Shown: positions 23,803-31,879 of the stretch, one piece after another | Layout: each line of letters starts with the position of its first letter | How positions within the stretch are numbered: the stretch's first letter is position 1 | Translations under genes and position numbers: made by a program | Source of the DNA: DASUPK01 sp963695805 | Lineage (GTDB): Bacteria; Actinomycetota; Thermoleophilia; Solirubrobacterales; 70-9 | Assembly (NCBI GenBank): GCA_963695805.1 | Contig: CAVOHV010000008.1 | Coordinates: 1 to 64,000, forward strand | DNA length: 64,000 nucleotides | Reading direction: 5' to 3' | The notes under the pieces: generated by a model | Databases searched by the model: none | What the model was told of the DNA's origin: nothing | Seen by the model: only the letters and a program-made list of their open reading frames with translations

Positions 23803-24771
23803 ATGAGCGCATCGTCCACCGGCCTGCTCGCCGCGGAGGGCCCCGGCTCCGTCTCGCAGGCTCCGAACCTGGCGGACGGGTTCACGGACACGTTCACCAG
23901 CCGGTACGTCGACGCCGGGGCACTGCGGCTGCACGCGGTCATCGGAGGCGACGGGCCGCCGCTGCTGCTGGTACACGGCTGGCCCGAGACCTGGTACGCA
24001 TGGCGGCTGATGATGCCGGCGCTGGCGGAGAACTTCGAGGTGATCGCGGTCGATCAGCGTGGTATGGGGCTGTCCGACAAGCCCCGGGACGGCTACGACA
24101 CCGCAACCGTCGCAAACGACCTTGTGGCGTTGATGGACGCGCTCGGCCACCAGCGGTTCGCCATGGTCGGCTGCGACACCGGACTGCTCATCGGCTACGC
24201 CCTGGCCGCTGATCACCCCCACCGGGTCGACCGCCTGGCCCTCGGGGAAGCCCCGCTTCCGGGCGTGTCTCCCACGCCGCCACTGTTCCTCCCCGCGCCG
24301 CTCAACGAACGCCTGTGGCACATCCCGTTCAACGCACTTCCAGAGGTCAACGAGAAGCTCGTCAGCGGGCGAGAGGACATCTTCTTCGGCGAGAAGTTTT
24401 CGAACGCGGCCGGAAAGAAGAAGCTGTCCCCCGACGCCGTCAAGTACTACGTCGACCTCCTCGCGGCCGACCCGGAGGCGCTGCGCGGCAGCTTCGAGCT
24501 CTACCGCGCTTTCCCGGTGAGCCAGGCGCAGAACGAGCAGCGCAAGACCCGGCGGCTGACGATGCCAGTCCTGGCGATCGGCGGAGCAGAAAGCTTCGGC
24601 GAACAGATCGCCGAGACGATTGAACTCGTCGCGGACGACGTGCAAACCGCAGTCCTGCCCGACTCCGCACACTGGGTCGCCGAGCAGGCTCCGGACGCGA
24701 TGCTCGCCGCCCTGATCGGGTTCCTGGCCCCGTACCGGGACGGGTGGCTCGCGGCCCGCAATCCGCGCTGA
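23803..24771 (+). CDS. Alpha/beta hydrolase, epoxide-hydrolase-like
   Basis: This 322-residue protein starts at the ATG at 23803 (AGAGGGG 9 bases upstream; an in-frame GTG at 23776 is less likely). It shows the HGWPETWYAWR oxyanion segment, the DQRGMGLSDKP loop and a nucleophile elbow reading VGCDTGLLIG. The nucleophile is therefore Asp, as in epoxide hydrolases and haloalkane dehalogenases, not Ser. The catalytic His is in DSAHWVAEQ. The preceding position is Cys instead of the usual His of GHDxG. Substrate is unknown. It is monocistronic and divergent from the Mce operon. Confidence 0.88.
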   Translation: MSASSTGLLAAEGPGSVSQAPNLADGFTDTFTSRYVDAGALRLHAVIGGDGPPLLLVHGWPETWYAWRLMMPALAENFEVIAVDQRGMGLSDKPRDGYDTATVANDLVALMDALGHQRFAMVGCDTGLLIGYALAADHPHRVDRLALGEAPLPGVSPTPPLFLPAPLNERLWHIPFNALPEVNEKLVSGREDIFFGEKFSNAAGKKKLSPDAVKYYVDLLAADPEALRGSFELYRAFPVSQAQNEQRKTRRLTMPVLAIGGAESFGEQIAETIELVADDVQTAVLPDSAHWVAEQAPDAMLAALIGFLAPYRDGWLAARNPR

Positions 24772-24844
24772 GCCTGTCGGGTGCGGTCCGGGAAGCGGGT
24801 GGGCGGTCGACCGGGGCTGCCGACTGGCCCACGAGTCGCGCACC

Positions 24845-24866
24845 GCTGCTTTTCGTCCAAAGCCGC
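24845..24866 (-). repeat. Palindromic intergenic repeat, copy 2 (half element)
   Basis: GCTGCTTTTCGTCCAAAGCC, matching the TTCGTCCAAAGC half of the full element at 27103-27151. A related palindrome CCGCTTTCACGCGAAAGCAG lies at 24902-24921. Confidence 0.6.
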
Positions 24867-24900
24867 GGTCTAGCTGTCGATGACCGGGGCCGTCGCCACA

Positions 24901-24921
24901 GCCGCTTTCACGCGAAAGCAG
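24901..24921. repeat. Palindromic intergenic repeat, copy 3 (variant)
   Basis: Stem CTTTC/GAAAG within GCCGCTTTCACGCGAAAGCA; shares the CCGCTTT...AAAGC frame with the other copies but has a different loop. Confidence 0.4.
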
Positions 24922-25018
24922 AAGCGAGGCTTCAGTCCCTCTCCGTCTTAGCAGCCGTTTCGAGGCCCGCACCTTTGCACTACATTCTCCGTCGATGGCG
25001 GCCGCGGCGACACTAATC

Positions 25019-25309
25019 ATGTGGTTTCAACTGCGCTCGCCGGAGCTAGCCGAGGACTTTGAGCGTCTGATGGCCAGCGATCGGGACATCGTCCATGGCT
25101 CGCTGGACACGATGTCGGATTGGCGATTGACGCGGCCGACGGATGTGCCCGGACAGGCAAGTGAATCAGCCGATTACGTGCTGATCGCTGAGATCGTCAA
25201 CATCGAGCACTGGCAGCAGCAGGCGGAGGAACGGGTCCAGGGTTTGGCTGATGACTTGGCGCATCTGGTCTCCAGTCGGAGGATGCTCGTCCTCGAACGC
25301 ATACTTTGA
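25019..25309 (+). CDS. Small hypothetical protein, possible dimeric alpha/beta-barrel fold
   Basis: This 96-residue protein runs from the ATG at 25019. The pattern WFQLRSPELAEDFERLMASDR, then SADYVLIAEIVNIEHWQQQA, and a closing strand RRMLVLERIL suggests a ferredoxin-like alpha+beta fold such as the antibiotic-monooxygenase/EthD/Dabb group. This is a fold guess, not an assignment. It is flanked on both sides by intergenic palindromes. Confidence 0.6.
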   Translation: MWFQLRSPELAEDFERLMASDRDIVHGSLDTMSDWRLTRPTDVPGQASESADYVLIAEIVNIEHWQQQAEERVQGLADDLAHLVSSRRMLVLERIL

Positions 25310-25370
25310 AATGGGCTCAGCTCTGAGGGCTTCTCCATCGCGCGAAAAGCGAGCGCAAGGTCGAGGAGCG

Positions 25371-25393
25371 CTCCTTTCCATGCAAAGCAGCGG
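25371..25393 (-). repeat. Palindromic intergenic repeat, copy 4 (half element)
   Basis: CTCCTTTCCATGCAAAGCAG, matching the CTTTCCATGGCAAAGCGG half of the full element. Confidence 0.55.
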
Positions 25394-25581
25394 TGATCCG
25401 AGTCGGGACGAGCCGGCGGTCACGCCCGGCCAGGGCCTCGGTCTGGCCCAGTTTGGCCGTTAGGTGGCTGATTAGACTCTGAAACGGGGCGCGCACGGCG
25501 ACGCGGCACCGCCGCGATCGAGATCCGGGCTCTCGCTCCGCCACGGGAGCAGGCGTGGGACCCCGCCCTCTCTAAGGCTCC

Positions 25582-27018
25582 CTAGGCGGCCGCTGCTGTC
25601 CGACCGCGCCCGGCGAGGAACTCGGCTTCGGCCTGCCCCAGCGGCGTCGCGGGCGCCTCGCCGTGCAGGTACTCCGCGGCGATCGCCCCCCAGTCTGCGC
25701 CAGCGCGTAGCTGCCCCAGGACCACGGCGACAATGCCGTGCATCCGCCGAATAAGGATCACCTCCGGCGGCAGCGTGAATTGGTTCACCTGGACCCTCAT
25801 CGCGGCCCGCTCCTCCGGGTCCGGCCGTTCACGATCGCGGTCGCGGCGGTCGACGGGGGAGAAGCGGCGCTCGCCCGGGACCGCGTACCACTTGATCGCC
25901 ATTCTCATTAGTCTCAGCGCGAAATCGGCGTCCACGGCATCTGCGCCGCCCGCCGGCAGATACCCGCCCGCCCGCAGTGCCGCCTTGAGGGCCTCCGCGT
26001 CCCCATTCCGCACGGCGAGAGCGATCGCCCGCTCGGCGGCCAAGCGGGCGGCGTCGACGCCGCGCACAAGGCCGAAGTCGAGGAAGCACACCCGACCGTC
26101 GGGACACAGCAGGTAGTTGCCGGGGTGAGGGTCCCCGAGCGCGATGCGGTCGCGATAAAGCAACCCGAAGTAGAGCCGAAAGACGATCTCGGCGTACCGA
26201 TCGCGCTGCACCTCATCGGCTCGGCGGACCGCCTCGAAGCGCTCCCCCTCGACGTACTCGGACACGAGCACGCGCCGGGTCGAAAGGCTCGTGTCGATTC
26301 GCGGCACACGGATGAACGGATGTCCTCGCAGCAGCCGCCCGACGCGGCGCTGGTTCTGGGCCTCGAGCTCGTAGTCGAGCTCCTCGCAGATCCGCTCGCG
26401 CATCTCCGCGGCGAGCGCCTTCGCGTCCAGGCCCGGGGCGAGCCGTTTCACGAGAGGCAGCAGCATCATCGCGTTGCGCAGATCCGTTTCGACCGCCTCT
26501 GCCACCCCGGGGTACTGGATCTTCACCGCCACGTCGTCGCCGTCGATCGTCGTGGCGCGATGGACCTGACCGATCGATGCCGCTGCGAACGCATGCTCTT
26601 CGAAGTCGCGGAACACGCGCTCGAGCGGACCGCCGAACTCCTGGCGCATCAGCTTCTCGAGGTCAGCGAACCGCACAGGCGCGACGTCGTCGCGGAGCGC
26701 CGCGAGCCTCCGTTGCAGCTCGTCCCGCTCGTCCTCGGGAAGGCCGTCGAACTCGACCATCGAGATCATCTGACCGACCTTCATCGCCGCGCCACGCATC
26801 TGCCCGAGCTGGTCGACGAGCTGCCCGACCAGCGCCGCGGTGCGCTCTTTCTGGGCCGACGCCGCGCGCTCAGGCGTCCGGACCCGGTTGGCGGTTCGCA
26901 TCCCGGCCCAGCGCAGGCCCTGCCCCGTCACGAGCCCGCCGACACGCGCCGTCCGGGCGAGTCGGCCTTTGGGCAGCCTTCCCGCCTCTCGAAGTGAATC
27001 TTCGTCCTGCGTACCCAT
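25582..27018 (-). CDS. ABC1/AarF/UbiB-family atypical kinase
   Basis: At 478 residues, all signature elements of the UbiB/ADCK family are present: the KxGQ motif (AAMKVGQMISM, about 77-87), the Ala-rich nucleotide loop AAASIGQVH, the ATP Lys in VAVKIQYPG, the ExD motif EELDYELEAQNQ, the catalytic loop GDPHPGNYLL and the metal-binding LDFGLVRG. UbiB-like proteins are ATP-using regulators of isoprenoid-lipid (quinone) metabolism. There is no C-terminal transmembrane helix, unlike E. coli UbiB. It is divergent from sixA across a repeat-filled 246-bp gap. Confidence 0.93.
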   Translation of the reverse strand: MGTQDEDSLREAGRLPKGRLARTARVGGLVTGQGLRWAGMRTANRVRTPERAASAQKERTAALVGQLVDQLGQMRGAAMKVGQMISMVEFDGLPEDERDELQRRLAALRDDVAPVRFADLEKLMRQEFGGPLERVFRDFEEHAFAAASIGQVHRATTIDGDDVAVKIQYPGVAEAVETDLRNAMMLLPLVKRLAPGLDAKALAAEMRERICEELDYELEAQNQRRVGRLLRGHPFIRVPRIDTSLSTRRVLVSEYVEGERFEAVRRADEVQRDRYAEIVFRLYFGLLYRDRIALGDPHPGNYLLCPDGRVCFLDFGLVRGVDAARLAAERAIALAVRNGDAEALKAALRAGGYLPAGGADAVDADFALRLMRMAIKWYAVPGERRFSPVDRRDRDRERPDPEERAAMRVQVNQFTLPPEVILIRRMHGIVAVVLGQLRAGADWGAIAAEYLHGEAPATPLGQAEAEFLAGRGRTAAAA

Positions 27019-27102
27019 TGACCGAGCCTAGCGGGGGTCTGGCCGCGGCGCCCCATCCTGCATGTTGCTGGCTTGCGTGAGAAACAGGAGTGAAGCGTCA
27101 AA

Positions 27103-27151
27103 CCGCTGCTTTCCATGGCAAAGCGGATAGCTGCTTTTCGTCCAAAGCAGC
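27103..27151 (-). repeat. Palindromic intergenic repeat, copy 5 (complete two-part element)
   Basis: Two adjacent imperfect hairpins: CCGCTGCTTTCCATGGCAAA then GCTGCTTTTCGTCCAAAGCAGC, joined by GCGGATA. This is the reverse complement of the arrangement in copies 7 and 8. Confidence 0.8.
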
Positions 27152-27172
27152 ACTTGGAACCTCGTGGGTCCC

Positions 27173-27200
27173 GCTGCCGCTTTGTGCGATAAGCGGCAGC
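27173..27200. repeat. Perfect palindrome beside repeat copy 5
   Basis: GCTGCCGCTT (27173-27182) and AAGCGGCAGC (27191-27200) form a 10-bp perfect stem with an 8-base loop. It resembles the repeat family in stem sequence (CCGCTT...AAGCGG) but not in loop. Confidence 0.6.
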
Positions 27201-27264
27201 GCACCTTCAGTTTCCGCTCCCGCCTCGGCTTCGGTTGCCCGCTCTCGGCATTCTCCAGGTAGGA

Positions 27265-27774
27265 ATGAAACGGCTCTATCTCTTGCGCCACGCCAAGTCG
27301 AGCTGGGACGATCCGACGCTTGCCGACCACGAACGGCCACTGGCGCCTCGCGGTCGCCGCGCCGCCAAGGTCATCGCCAAGCACCTGGGGCGGAAGGGGA
27401 TCTCCCCCGAGCTGGTGCTGTGCTCGCCATCGAGGCGCACCCGCCAGACGCTGAAACGGCTCGCCCCGGGCCTGCGGAAGAACGCCGACATCCGGATCGA
27501 GCCCGAGCTCTACGCAGCCTCCGCGCCCGTCCTGCTCGAGGTGCTGCACGAGGTGCCCGACGAGATCGAGTCCGTGATGCTGATCGGCCACAACCCCGGG
27601 ATCCAGGACCTCGCCCTGAGCCTCGCCGGTGCCGGCTCTGAGATCCCGCGATTAAGGAGTAAGTTTCCGACCGCAGGGCTGGCAACGCTGGAGCTCAACG
27701 GCACCTGGCGCGAGCTGGCAACAGAAAGCGCGGAGCTGGTGTCCTTGGTGAAGCCTAAGGAGCTCTCGCGCTAG
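27265..27774 (+). CDS. sixA: SixA-type phosphohistidine phosphatase
   Basis: This 169-residue histidine-phosphatase-superfamily protein starts at the ATG after AGGTAGGA. The catalytic N-terminus is LYLLRHAKSSW (RHxxS motif; the His is phosphorylated), with CSPSRRTRQTL for phosphate binding and the second catalytic His in IGHNPGIQDLA. SixA removes phosphate from histidine on HPt domains or phosphotransfer proteins. Length matches the family. It is divergent from the UbiB-like kinase. Confidence 0.9.
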   Translation: MKRLYLLRHAKSSWDDPTLADHERPLAPRGRRAAKVIAKHLGRKGISPELVLCSPSRRTRQTLKRLAPGLRKNADIRIEPELYAASAPVLLEVLHEVPDEIESVMLIGHNPGIQDLALSLAGAGSEIPRLRSKFPTAGLATLELNGTWRELATESAELVSLVKPKELSR

Positions 27775-27807
27775 CGCTTTGCATGGAAAGCGGAGCTTTT
27801 CGATCGG
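27774..27807 (+). repeat. Palindromic intergenic repeat, copy 6 (partial)
   Basis: GCGCTTTGCATGGAAAGCG is a near-perfect copy of the GCATGGAAAGC half; a decayed second half (GAGCTTTTCGATCGGG) follows. It starts at the last base of the sixA stop codon. Confidence 0.65.
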
Positions 27808-27819
27808 GCGCTCGCGGGC

Positions 27820-28221
27820 TCATGCGCTGAAGCCGACGGCGGCGCGGGCCTCGCTTACGTCCGGGTACATCCGGAAGGCGGTGAGCTTGCCGCCGCGCAG
27901 TTCAATCACGTGGGCGAATGGGACTTCGACGACAGCGCCGCTGCTTCGGCCGCGGATCCTGCCTGTGCAGATGGCGAGCACCCGGCCGTCGGGGGCATCC
28001 ACGATCTCCTCGGGTGTGAACTTGATTTCGTCCCACGCCTCGTCCGCCTGCCGTTGCCACTCGCGAACTCCTTCGTGGCCGTGGAAGACGCCGGCAATCG
28101 GCGAGTCGGTGGGGTTTCGCCACTCGATCTCGGGATCGAGGAACTCGAGAATTCCCTCGATGCCCCTCGCCTCGTAGGCCTCATAGCCGCGCCGGACGAT
28201 CTCGACCCCTTCCGAGGGCAT
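27820..28221 (-). CDS. SnoaL-like/NTF2-fold polyketide-cyclase-family protein
   Basis: This 133-residue single-domain protein begins VEIVRRGYEAYEARGIEGIL and continues LDPEIEWRNP, VFHGHEGVREWQRQ, DGRVLAICTGRIRGRSSG and FAHVIELRGGKLTAFRMYPD. This is the standard order of helices and strands in the SnoaL-like NTF2 fold. Such proteins bind small hydrophobic ligands or catalyse isomerase, hydrolase or cyclase reactions; the substrate cannot be told. It is convergent with sixA. Confidence 0.88.
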   Translation of the reverse strand: MPSEGVEIVRRGYEAYEARGIEGILEFLDPEIEWRNPTDSPIAGVFHGHEGVREWQRQADEAWDEIKFTPEEIVDAPDGRVLAICTGRIRGRSSGAVVEVPFAHVIELRGGKLTAFRMYPDVSEARAAVGFSA

Positions 28222-28541
28222 CGCGGGCGACTCTACCCCTTGCGTCGCTTCTTCCTCACAGCAGGAGCAGAAAGGTGGCCGCAGTGTTCAGTTGAAACCG
28301 TCGCTTTGGACGAGAAGCAGCTATGCCGCTTTGCATGGAAAGGGGTATCCGACCAGCTGCACCGACTACTCAGCTCATTCCCGATGCTCAGGCTGCGGCG
28401 TTTCGTCACCGCACCCTTCCCTCGCTGAGCCACCAACCGTAGGTGGTTTCTGCGAGGCCTGACCAGTGCTGTAGCGTGACGGCGCGGGCTGCCGGAAGCG
28501 ACCCCATTTGGGCGGGCAATCCAGTCGAGGAGGATGTGACG
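28222..28541. other. Intergenic region with repeat copy 7
   Basis: 320 bp between divergent genes. It holds the two-part palindromic repeat at 28300-28344 and a ribosome site (GGAGGA) just before 28542. Nothing else is recognisable. Confidence 0.5.
28300..28344 (+). repeat. Palindromic intergenic repeat, copy 7 (complete two-part element)
   Basis: GTCGCTTTGGACGAGAAGCA then CCGCTTTGCATGGAAAGGGG, joined by GCTATG. Same order and spacing as copy 8, with arm differences. Confidence 0.8.
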
Positions 28542-28820
28542 ATGGCACCAGGGCGAGACAGACGTCAGCGCAGACGGCGCGCGGCCATAATCGGAGGGGC
28601 CGCTGTGGCCGCCAAGAAGCACCATGACGCGAAGGAAGCGCAGAAGCTTGAGGGGGCCTCAGCCCCACAGCAAGCTGGCCCAAGCGAGCCCGGCCAGGAG
28701 GTGCAGCCGGCCGCGGCCGACTACACCGTCGAGCTCGAGAAGCTGGCGAAGCTTCGCGACGACGGCGTGATTACGGCCGAGGACTACGAGGCGAAGAAGA
28801 AGCAGCTGCTAGGAATCTGA
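28542..28820 (+). CDS. Small SHOCT-domain protein
   Basis: This 92-residue protein starts at the ATG preceded by GAGGAGGATG. The N-terminus is strongly basic (RDRRQRRRRAAIIGGAAVAA), followed by a Gln/Glu/Pro-rich middle. A C-terminal SHOCT motif (LEKLAKLRDDGVITAEDYEA, about 65-90) follows; this is the short helical module thought to mediate oligomerisation or membrane-protein association. The basic-then-Ala/Gly stretch may be a short membrane-proximal segment. It is flanked by repeat copies 7 and 8. Confidence 0.85.
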   Translation: MAPGRDRRQRRRRAAIIGGAAVAAKKHHDAKEAQKLEGASAPQQAGPSEPGQEVQPAAADYTVELEKLAKLRDDGVITAEDYEAKKKQLLGI

Positions 28821-28850
28821 TCCCGCGCAGGAAGCCCGGGAAGAAGCCGC

Positions 28851-28897
28851 CTGCTTTGGACGAGAAGCGGCTATCCGCTTTGCATGGAAAGCGGCAG
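28851..28897 (+). repeat. Palindromic intergenic repeat, copy 8 (best-preserved)
   Basis: CTGCTTTGGACGAGAAGCGG then CCGCTTTGCATGGAAAGCGG, joined by CTAT, with both stems intact. Reverse complementary to copy 5 over almost its whole length. Confidence 0.85.
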
Positions 28898-28959
28898 TTA
28901 CTTGTTGCAATCGTTGATCTCGGCCGCTTCCCTAAGCCGGCTTTACCCGTTCGTTCGGG

Positions 28960-29275
28960 GTGAGGCGGCCGCGCTATGGTCGCGGTTCTCCTCGGCGTGA
29001 CCGACCAGCCCAACAATTTCGTCTACACCCCGAGGCCGAGTCTGCCGGCGGTCGTGCCGTTGATCCTCCCGGCACCTGGCTGCTGGTGATCGGCGCACTC
29101 AATCTCTTCTACGGGATCTCGGTGATTGCCGGATCCCACATCTTCATCACGACGGCAGCGTGGCTCACTGACGACGCGCAGCCGTGGGGCGGGTTGATGG
29201 TGGTCGTCGGCCTGATTCAGATGGCGAGCGCCCCCGCGGTCTTCCTGTTCCGCGGCTGGGCGATCGCGATCTGGA
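28960..29275 (+). pseudogene. Remnant of a DUF7144-like small membrane protein
   Basis: From about 29068 the frame encodes PPGTWLLVIGALNLFYGIS, then GGLMVVVGLIQMASAPAVF and FRGWAIAI. This resembles the first half of DUF7144-type four-helix membrane proteins. The residues before it are Arg-rich and unlike a family N-terminus, and after AIAIWNPAYES the frame reads non-membrane sequence and then the antisense of tRNA-Glu without a stop. The C-terminal two helices are therefore lost. I call it a truncated remnant; a functional short protein is possible but unlikely. Confidence 0.5.
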
Positions 29276-29341
29276 ACCCCGCCTACGAGTCGTGCGGGCG
29301 GTGGGAGGCACCGAGTGGCGCACGAGGACCCCTGAAACGGC

Positions 29342-29367
29342 GAAATCCCCGCCAGAGCGAGGATTTC
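29342..29367 (-). terminator. Hairpin just downstream of tRNA-Glu
   Basis: GAAATCC (29342-29348) pairs with GGATTTC (29361-29367), with two further inner pairs. It starts six bases after the tRNA 3' end on the minus strand. No T-run follows, so termination is likely but unproven. Confidence 0.45.
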
Positions 29368-29372
29368 CGAGG

Positions 29373-29445
29373 CACCGCTACCGGGATTCGAACCCGGGTT
29401 TCCGGACTGAGAATCCGGCGTCCTAGTCCCCTAGACGATAGCGGC
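29373..29445 (-). tRNA. tRNA-Glu (CUC)
   Basis: 73 nt. The acceptor stem GCCGCTA pairs with TAGCGGT. The anticodon loop TTCTCAG sits within stem CCGGA/TCCGG (anticodon CTC), and the T-arm CCGGGTTCGAATCCCGG is perfect. The 3' CCA is not encoded. Confidence 0.97.
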
Positions 29446-29500
29446 GTGTAGGCGACCGGCTGGTGAGTGTAGCTAGGCCCTGGCTAAGCTTCGCAGGCCC

Positions 29501-29584
29501 GCGGCTGTGGCGGAACTGGTAGACGCGCAGGCTTCAGGTGCCTGTGTCCTTCGGGACGTGGAGGTTCGACTCCTCTCAGCCGCA
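29501..29584 (+). tRNA. tRNA-Leu (CAG)
   Basis: 84 nt with a long variable arm typical of Leu. The acceptor GCGGCTG pairs with CAGCCGC (29577-29583), with discriminator A. The anticodon loop TTCAGGT lies in stem CAGGC/GCCTG (anticodon CAG). The T-arm is GAGGTTCGACTCCTC. CCA is not encoded. Confidence 0.97.
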
Positions 29585-29589
29585 TGACC

Positions 29590-30390
29590 GGGGGAGGAGC
29601 CCAGGCCGGTGCCCGATCCAGCGATTCGAGCGGCTCCGGGCGACCCAGCGCATAGCCCTGCGCCTCGTCGACGCCGAGGTCCTCGAGCAGCTGGAGCGTG
29701 ACCAGGTCGTCGACACCCTGAGCGATCACCCTCTGGCCGCTCGCGTGGTCCTTCGCGGCCGCGTTGCGGGCCTTGCGTCGCCGCCGGCCATCGCCGGTGA
29801 GTCCGTTGACGAAGCGCGGACAGAGCTTGACGAAGCCGAGGGGGAGCAGATTGAGCAGCGCCGAGCCGCGGCCGCCCCGGACGTAGCCGTCGAAGGCGAT
29901 CCGGCAACCCAGCTCATGGACGGCGTGCACGAACCCCTCCCCCGCCTCGGCCTCGACCACCAGCTGCTCCTCGCTCAACTCGAGCACCAGATCGCCCGGG
30001 TCGGCGCCCGTCTCCCCGGTCCGGTGTCTGATCAGCTCTAGCAGCGGGTCGTCCACTGATCGCACGCTCAGATTGAGGTCCACCGGGTGCCCGGCGACGG
30101 CGACCTCGATCGCCCGTCCCGCGACCCAGCGATCAACCTCCCGGATCGAGCCGAGCTCCTCGGCGGCGAGCACGAACTCCCCGGCGGGGGTCAGCGCCTC
30201 CCCGTCGACCATTCGCAGGAAGAGCTCGTGGCGCACCGTCTCCCCGCTTCGCCACGTCAACGATCCGCTGTGCGTGCAGGACGAAGAGGTCCTTCTCGAG
30301 GGCCTCTCCGATCCTGCGCGACCAATTCTCCCGTCGCCCCCCTGCATTACTCCCCTCACTCCCTGGCCCCGTGCCCCTCACGTCGGCCAT
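29590..30390 (-). pseudogene. Frameshifted, degenerate EAL-domain protein
   Basis: From the ATG at 30390 the frame gives WSRRIGEALEKDLFVLHAQ and IVDVA, the start of an EAL domain. The homologous continuation (SGETVRHELFLRMVDGEAL, EVDRWVAGRAIEVAVAGHP, VDLNLSVRSVDDP, VIAQGVDDLVTLQLLEDLGV, EAQGYALGRPEPL) lies in a different frame. A one-base shift occurs near 30241-30262. Key EAL phosphodiesterase residues are also gone: the EAL triplet reads ELF, and the DDFG motif reads DGYV. The second frame has no stop of its own and runs through the antisense of tRNA-Leu to 29484. It is probably a decayed cyclic-di-GMP phosphodiesterase gene. Confidence 0.8.
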
Positions 30391-30466
30391 GACCAAGGAT
30401 GCCGGCACCGGTACCTGCCTCGCAACGGGTCGAAGTACGGGACCGGGCTGGGTGAGAACTACGGAG

Positions 30467-31879
30467 CTATTCGAGGTCACGAAGCGCCGAGCGTGCCGCG
30501 TTGTATCCGCCCATCCCGTGCGCTCCAGCGCCGGGCGGAGTAGCGGCGGAGCAGATGTACAGGCCCGGAGCACCGGTGCTGTAGGGATCGAGAGCGATCC
30601 TCGGCCTGAACAGAAGCTGAACCGGGGTGTTGGCGCCGGTGATGATGTCGCCGCCGACGTAGTTCGCGTTGTAGGCCACGAGATCCGCCGGCCCCGCCAC
30701 CTGGCTCGCCACGATCCGCTCCCGGAATCCCGGCGCGAACCGCTCGATCTGGCTCAGGATCGCTTCGCTCGCACTGCCCGCGTAGCCGCTCGGCACGTGC
30801 CCGTACGCATAGAGCGGATGCAGATCGCCCTCGGACCGCTCCGGATCGGCCAGGTACTGCTGTCCGACCAGCACGTAGGGCCGCTCCGGCATCGAACCCC
30901 GGTTGGTGGCCCGTTCCGCCGCCACGATCTCGTCGAACCCGCCGATGACGTGAACGGTCCCGGCTCTGCGACAGGCCTCGTTCGTCCACGGCACCCCACC
31001 CTCGACGGCGAGGTCGAGCTTGAACGCCCCCGGCCCGTAGCGGTACCGTCGGTAGGCCCGCGCCACCCGCGCCGGCAGCCGCTCGCCCGCGATCTCGGCC
31101 ACCCCCCGCGGGGCGAGGTCGAAGACCACCGCGTCCACCCCGCCCACCTCGGACAGGTCCGAAACCGGCATGCCCGTCTCGATTGTCCCTCCGTGCGCGC
31201 GAAGCACCGACGCCAGCGCTTCCGTGATCGCCTGCGAGCCCCCCTTCGCCACCGGCCAGCCGAAGGCGTGACAGGCGCAGATCAGCGCGCACCCCACCGA
31301 CGAGCTCATCGGCCGGTTCATCAGGCTGAAGCCATGGGCCGCGACCCCGCCGAACAGCGCCCTTGCCTGCGGCGTCCGCCAGGAGCGTGCGAGCAGCGTG
31401 GCAGGCGCGGCGGCGGCCAACCCGAAGCGCACCAGGCGCACCGGGTGCCGCGGCACGTGCAACACCGGCTTCAGGATGTCCTCGAGCAGCTCCCCGAAGT
31501 GCGCCGAAGGCGAGCCGAACACCCGCCGCCACGCCGCTCCGTCCTCCCCCAGGCCCTCCGCCGTCTCCTCGATCGAGCGCACCATCACCCCCGCGCTGCC
31601 GTCGTCCAACGGATGGGCCAGATCGATCTCGGGCCACAGCCATTCGAGCCCGTGCCTCTCCAGTTCCAGCGACCGGAGGAACGGTGAACCGACGGCCATC
31701 GGGTGGGTGGCCGAGCAGTCGTCGTGCAGCAACCCGGGCACCGTGAGCTCGCTGGTCCGCGTGCCGCCCCCGATCCGGTCGGCCGCCTCGAGCACGGTCA
31801 CCCGCACGCCGTTCCGCGCCAATTCGACGGCGCAGGCAAGGCCGTTGGGCCCCGAGCCGACGACGATCCCCTCGCTCAA
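30467..31879 (-). CDS. Phytoene-desaturase-like NAD(P)/FAD oxidoreductase
   Basis: This 470-residue protein starts at a TTG at 31879 whose bases overlap the stop of the DUF3556 gene (TTGA). The FAD-binding N-terminus is GIVVGSGPNGLACAVELARN, with EAADRIGGGTRTSELT as the second nucleotide segment and the C-terminal FAD motif YICSAATPPGAGAHGMGGYN. It belongs to the CrtI/phytoene-dehydrogenase-related group, whose members desaturate, isomerise or reduce isoprenoid and lipid substrates. No carotenoid genes are nearby. Translational coupling with DUF3556 suggests a joint lipid or membrane task. Confidence 0.88.
   Translation of the reverse strand: MSEGIVVGSGPNGLACAVELARNGVRVTVLEAADRIGGGTRTSELTVPGLLHDDCSATHPMAVGSPFLRSLELERHGLEWLWPEIDLAHPLDDGSAGVMVRSIEETAEGLGEDGAAWRRVFGSPSAHFGELLEDILKPVLHVPRHPVRLVRFGLAAAAPATLLARSWRTPQARALFGGVAAHGFSLMNRPMSSSVGCALICACHAFGWPVAKGGSQAITEALASVLRAHGGTIETGMPVSDLSEVGGVDAVVFDLAPRGVAEIAGERLPARVARAYRRYRYGPGAFKLDLAVEGGVPWTNEACRRAGTVHVIGGFDEIVAAERATNRGSMPERPYVLVGQQYLADPERSEGDLHPLYAYGHVPSGYAGSASEAILSQIERFAPGFRERIVASQVAGPADLVAYNANYVGGDIITGANTPVQLLFRPRIALDPYSTGAPGLYICSAATPPGAGAHGMGGYNAARSALRDLE

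Larger units (their letters stand above)
28898..29372. other. Gene-poor stretch before tRNA-Glu
   Basis: Contains only the membrane-protein remnant (28960-29275) and a hairpin after the tRNA. No intact gene is seen. Confidence 0.5.

Noticed and set aside
23599..25020. A 473-codon minus-strand open frame antisense to the epoxide-hydrolase-like gene
   Set aside because: The plus-strand gene has clear hydrolase motifs; the antisense product has none and runs through repeats.
23661..28897. The palindromic repeats as a CRISPR array
   Set aside because: Copies are widely and irregularly spaced, lie between unrelated genes, occur in both orientations, and no cas gene is present.
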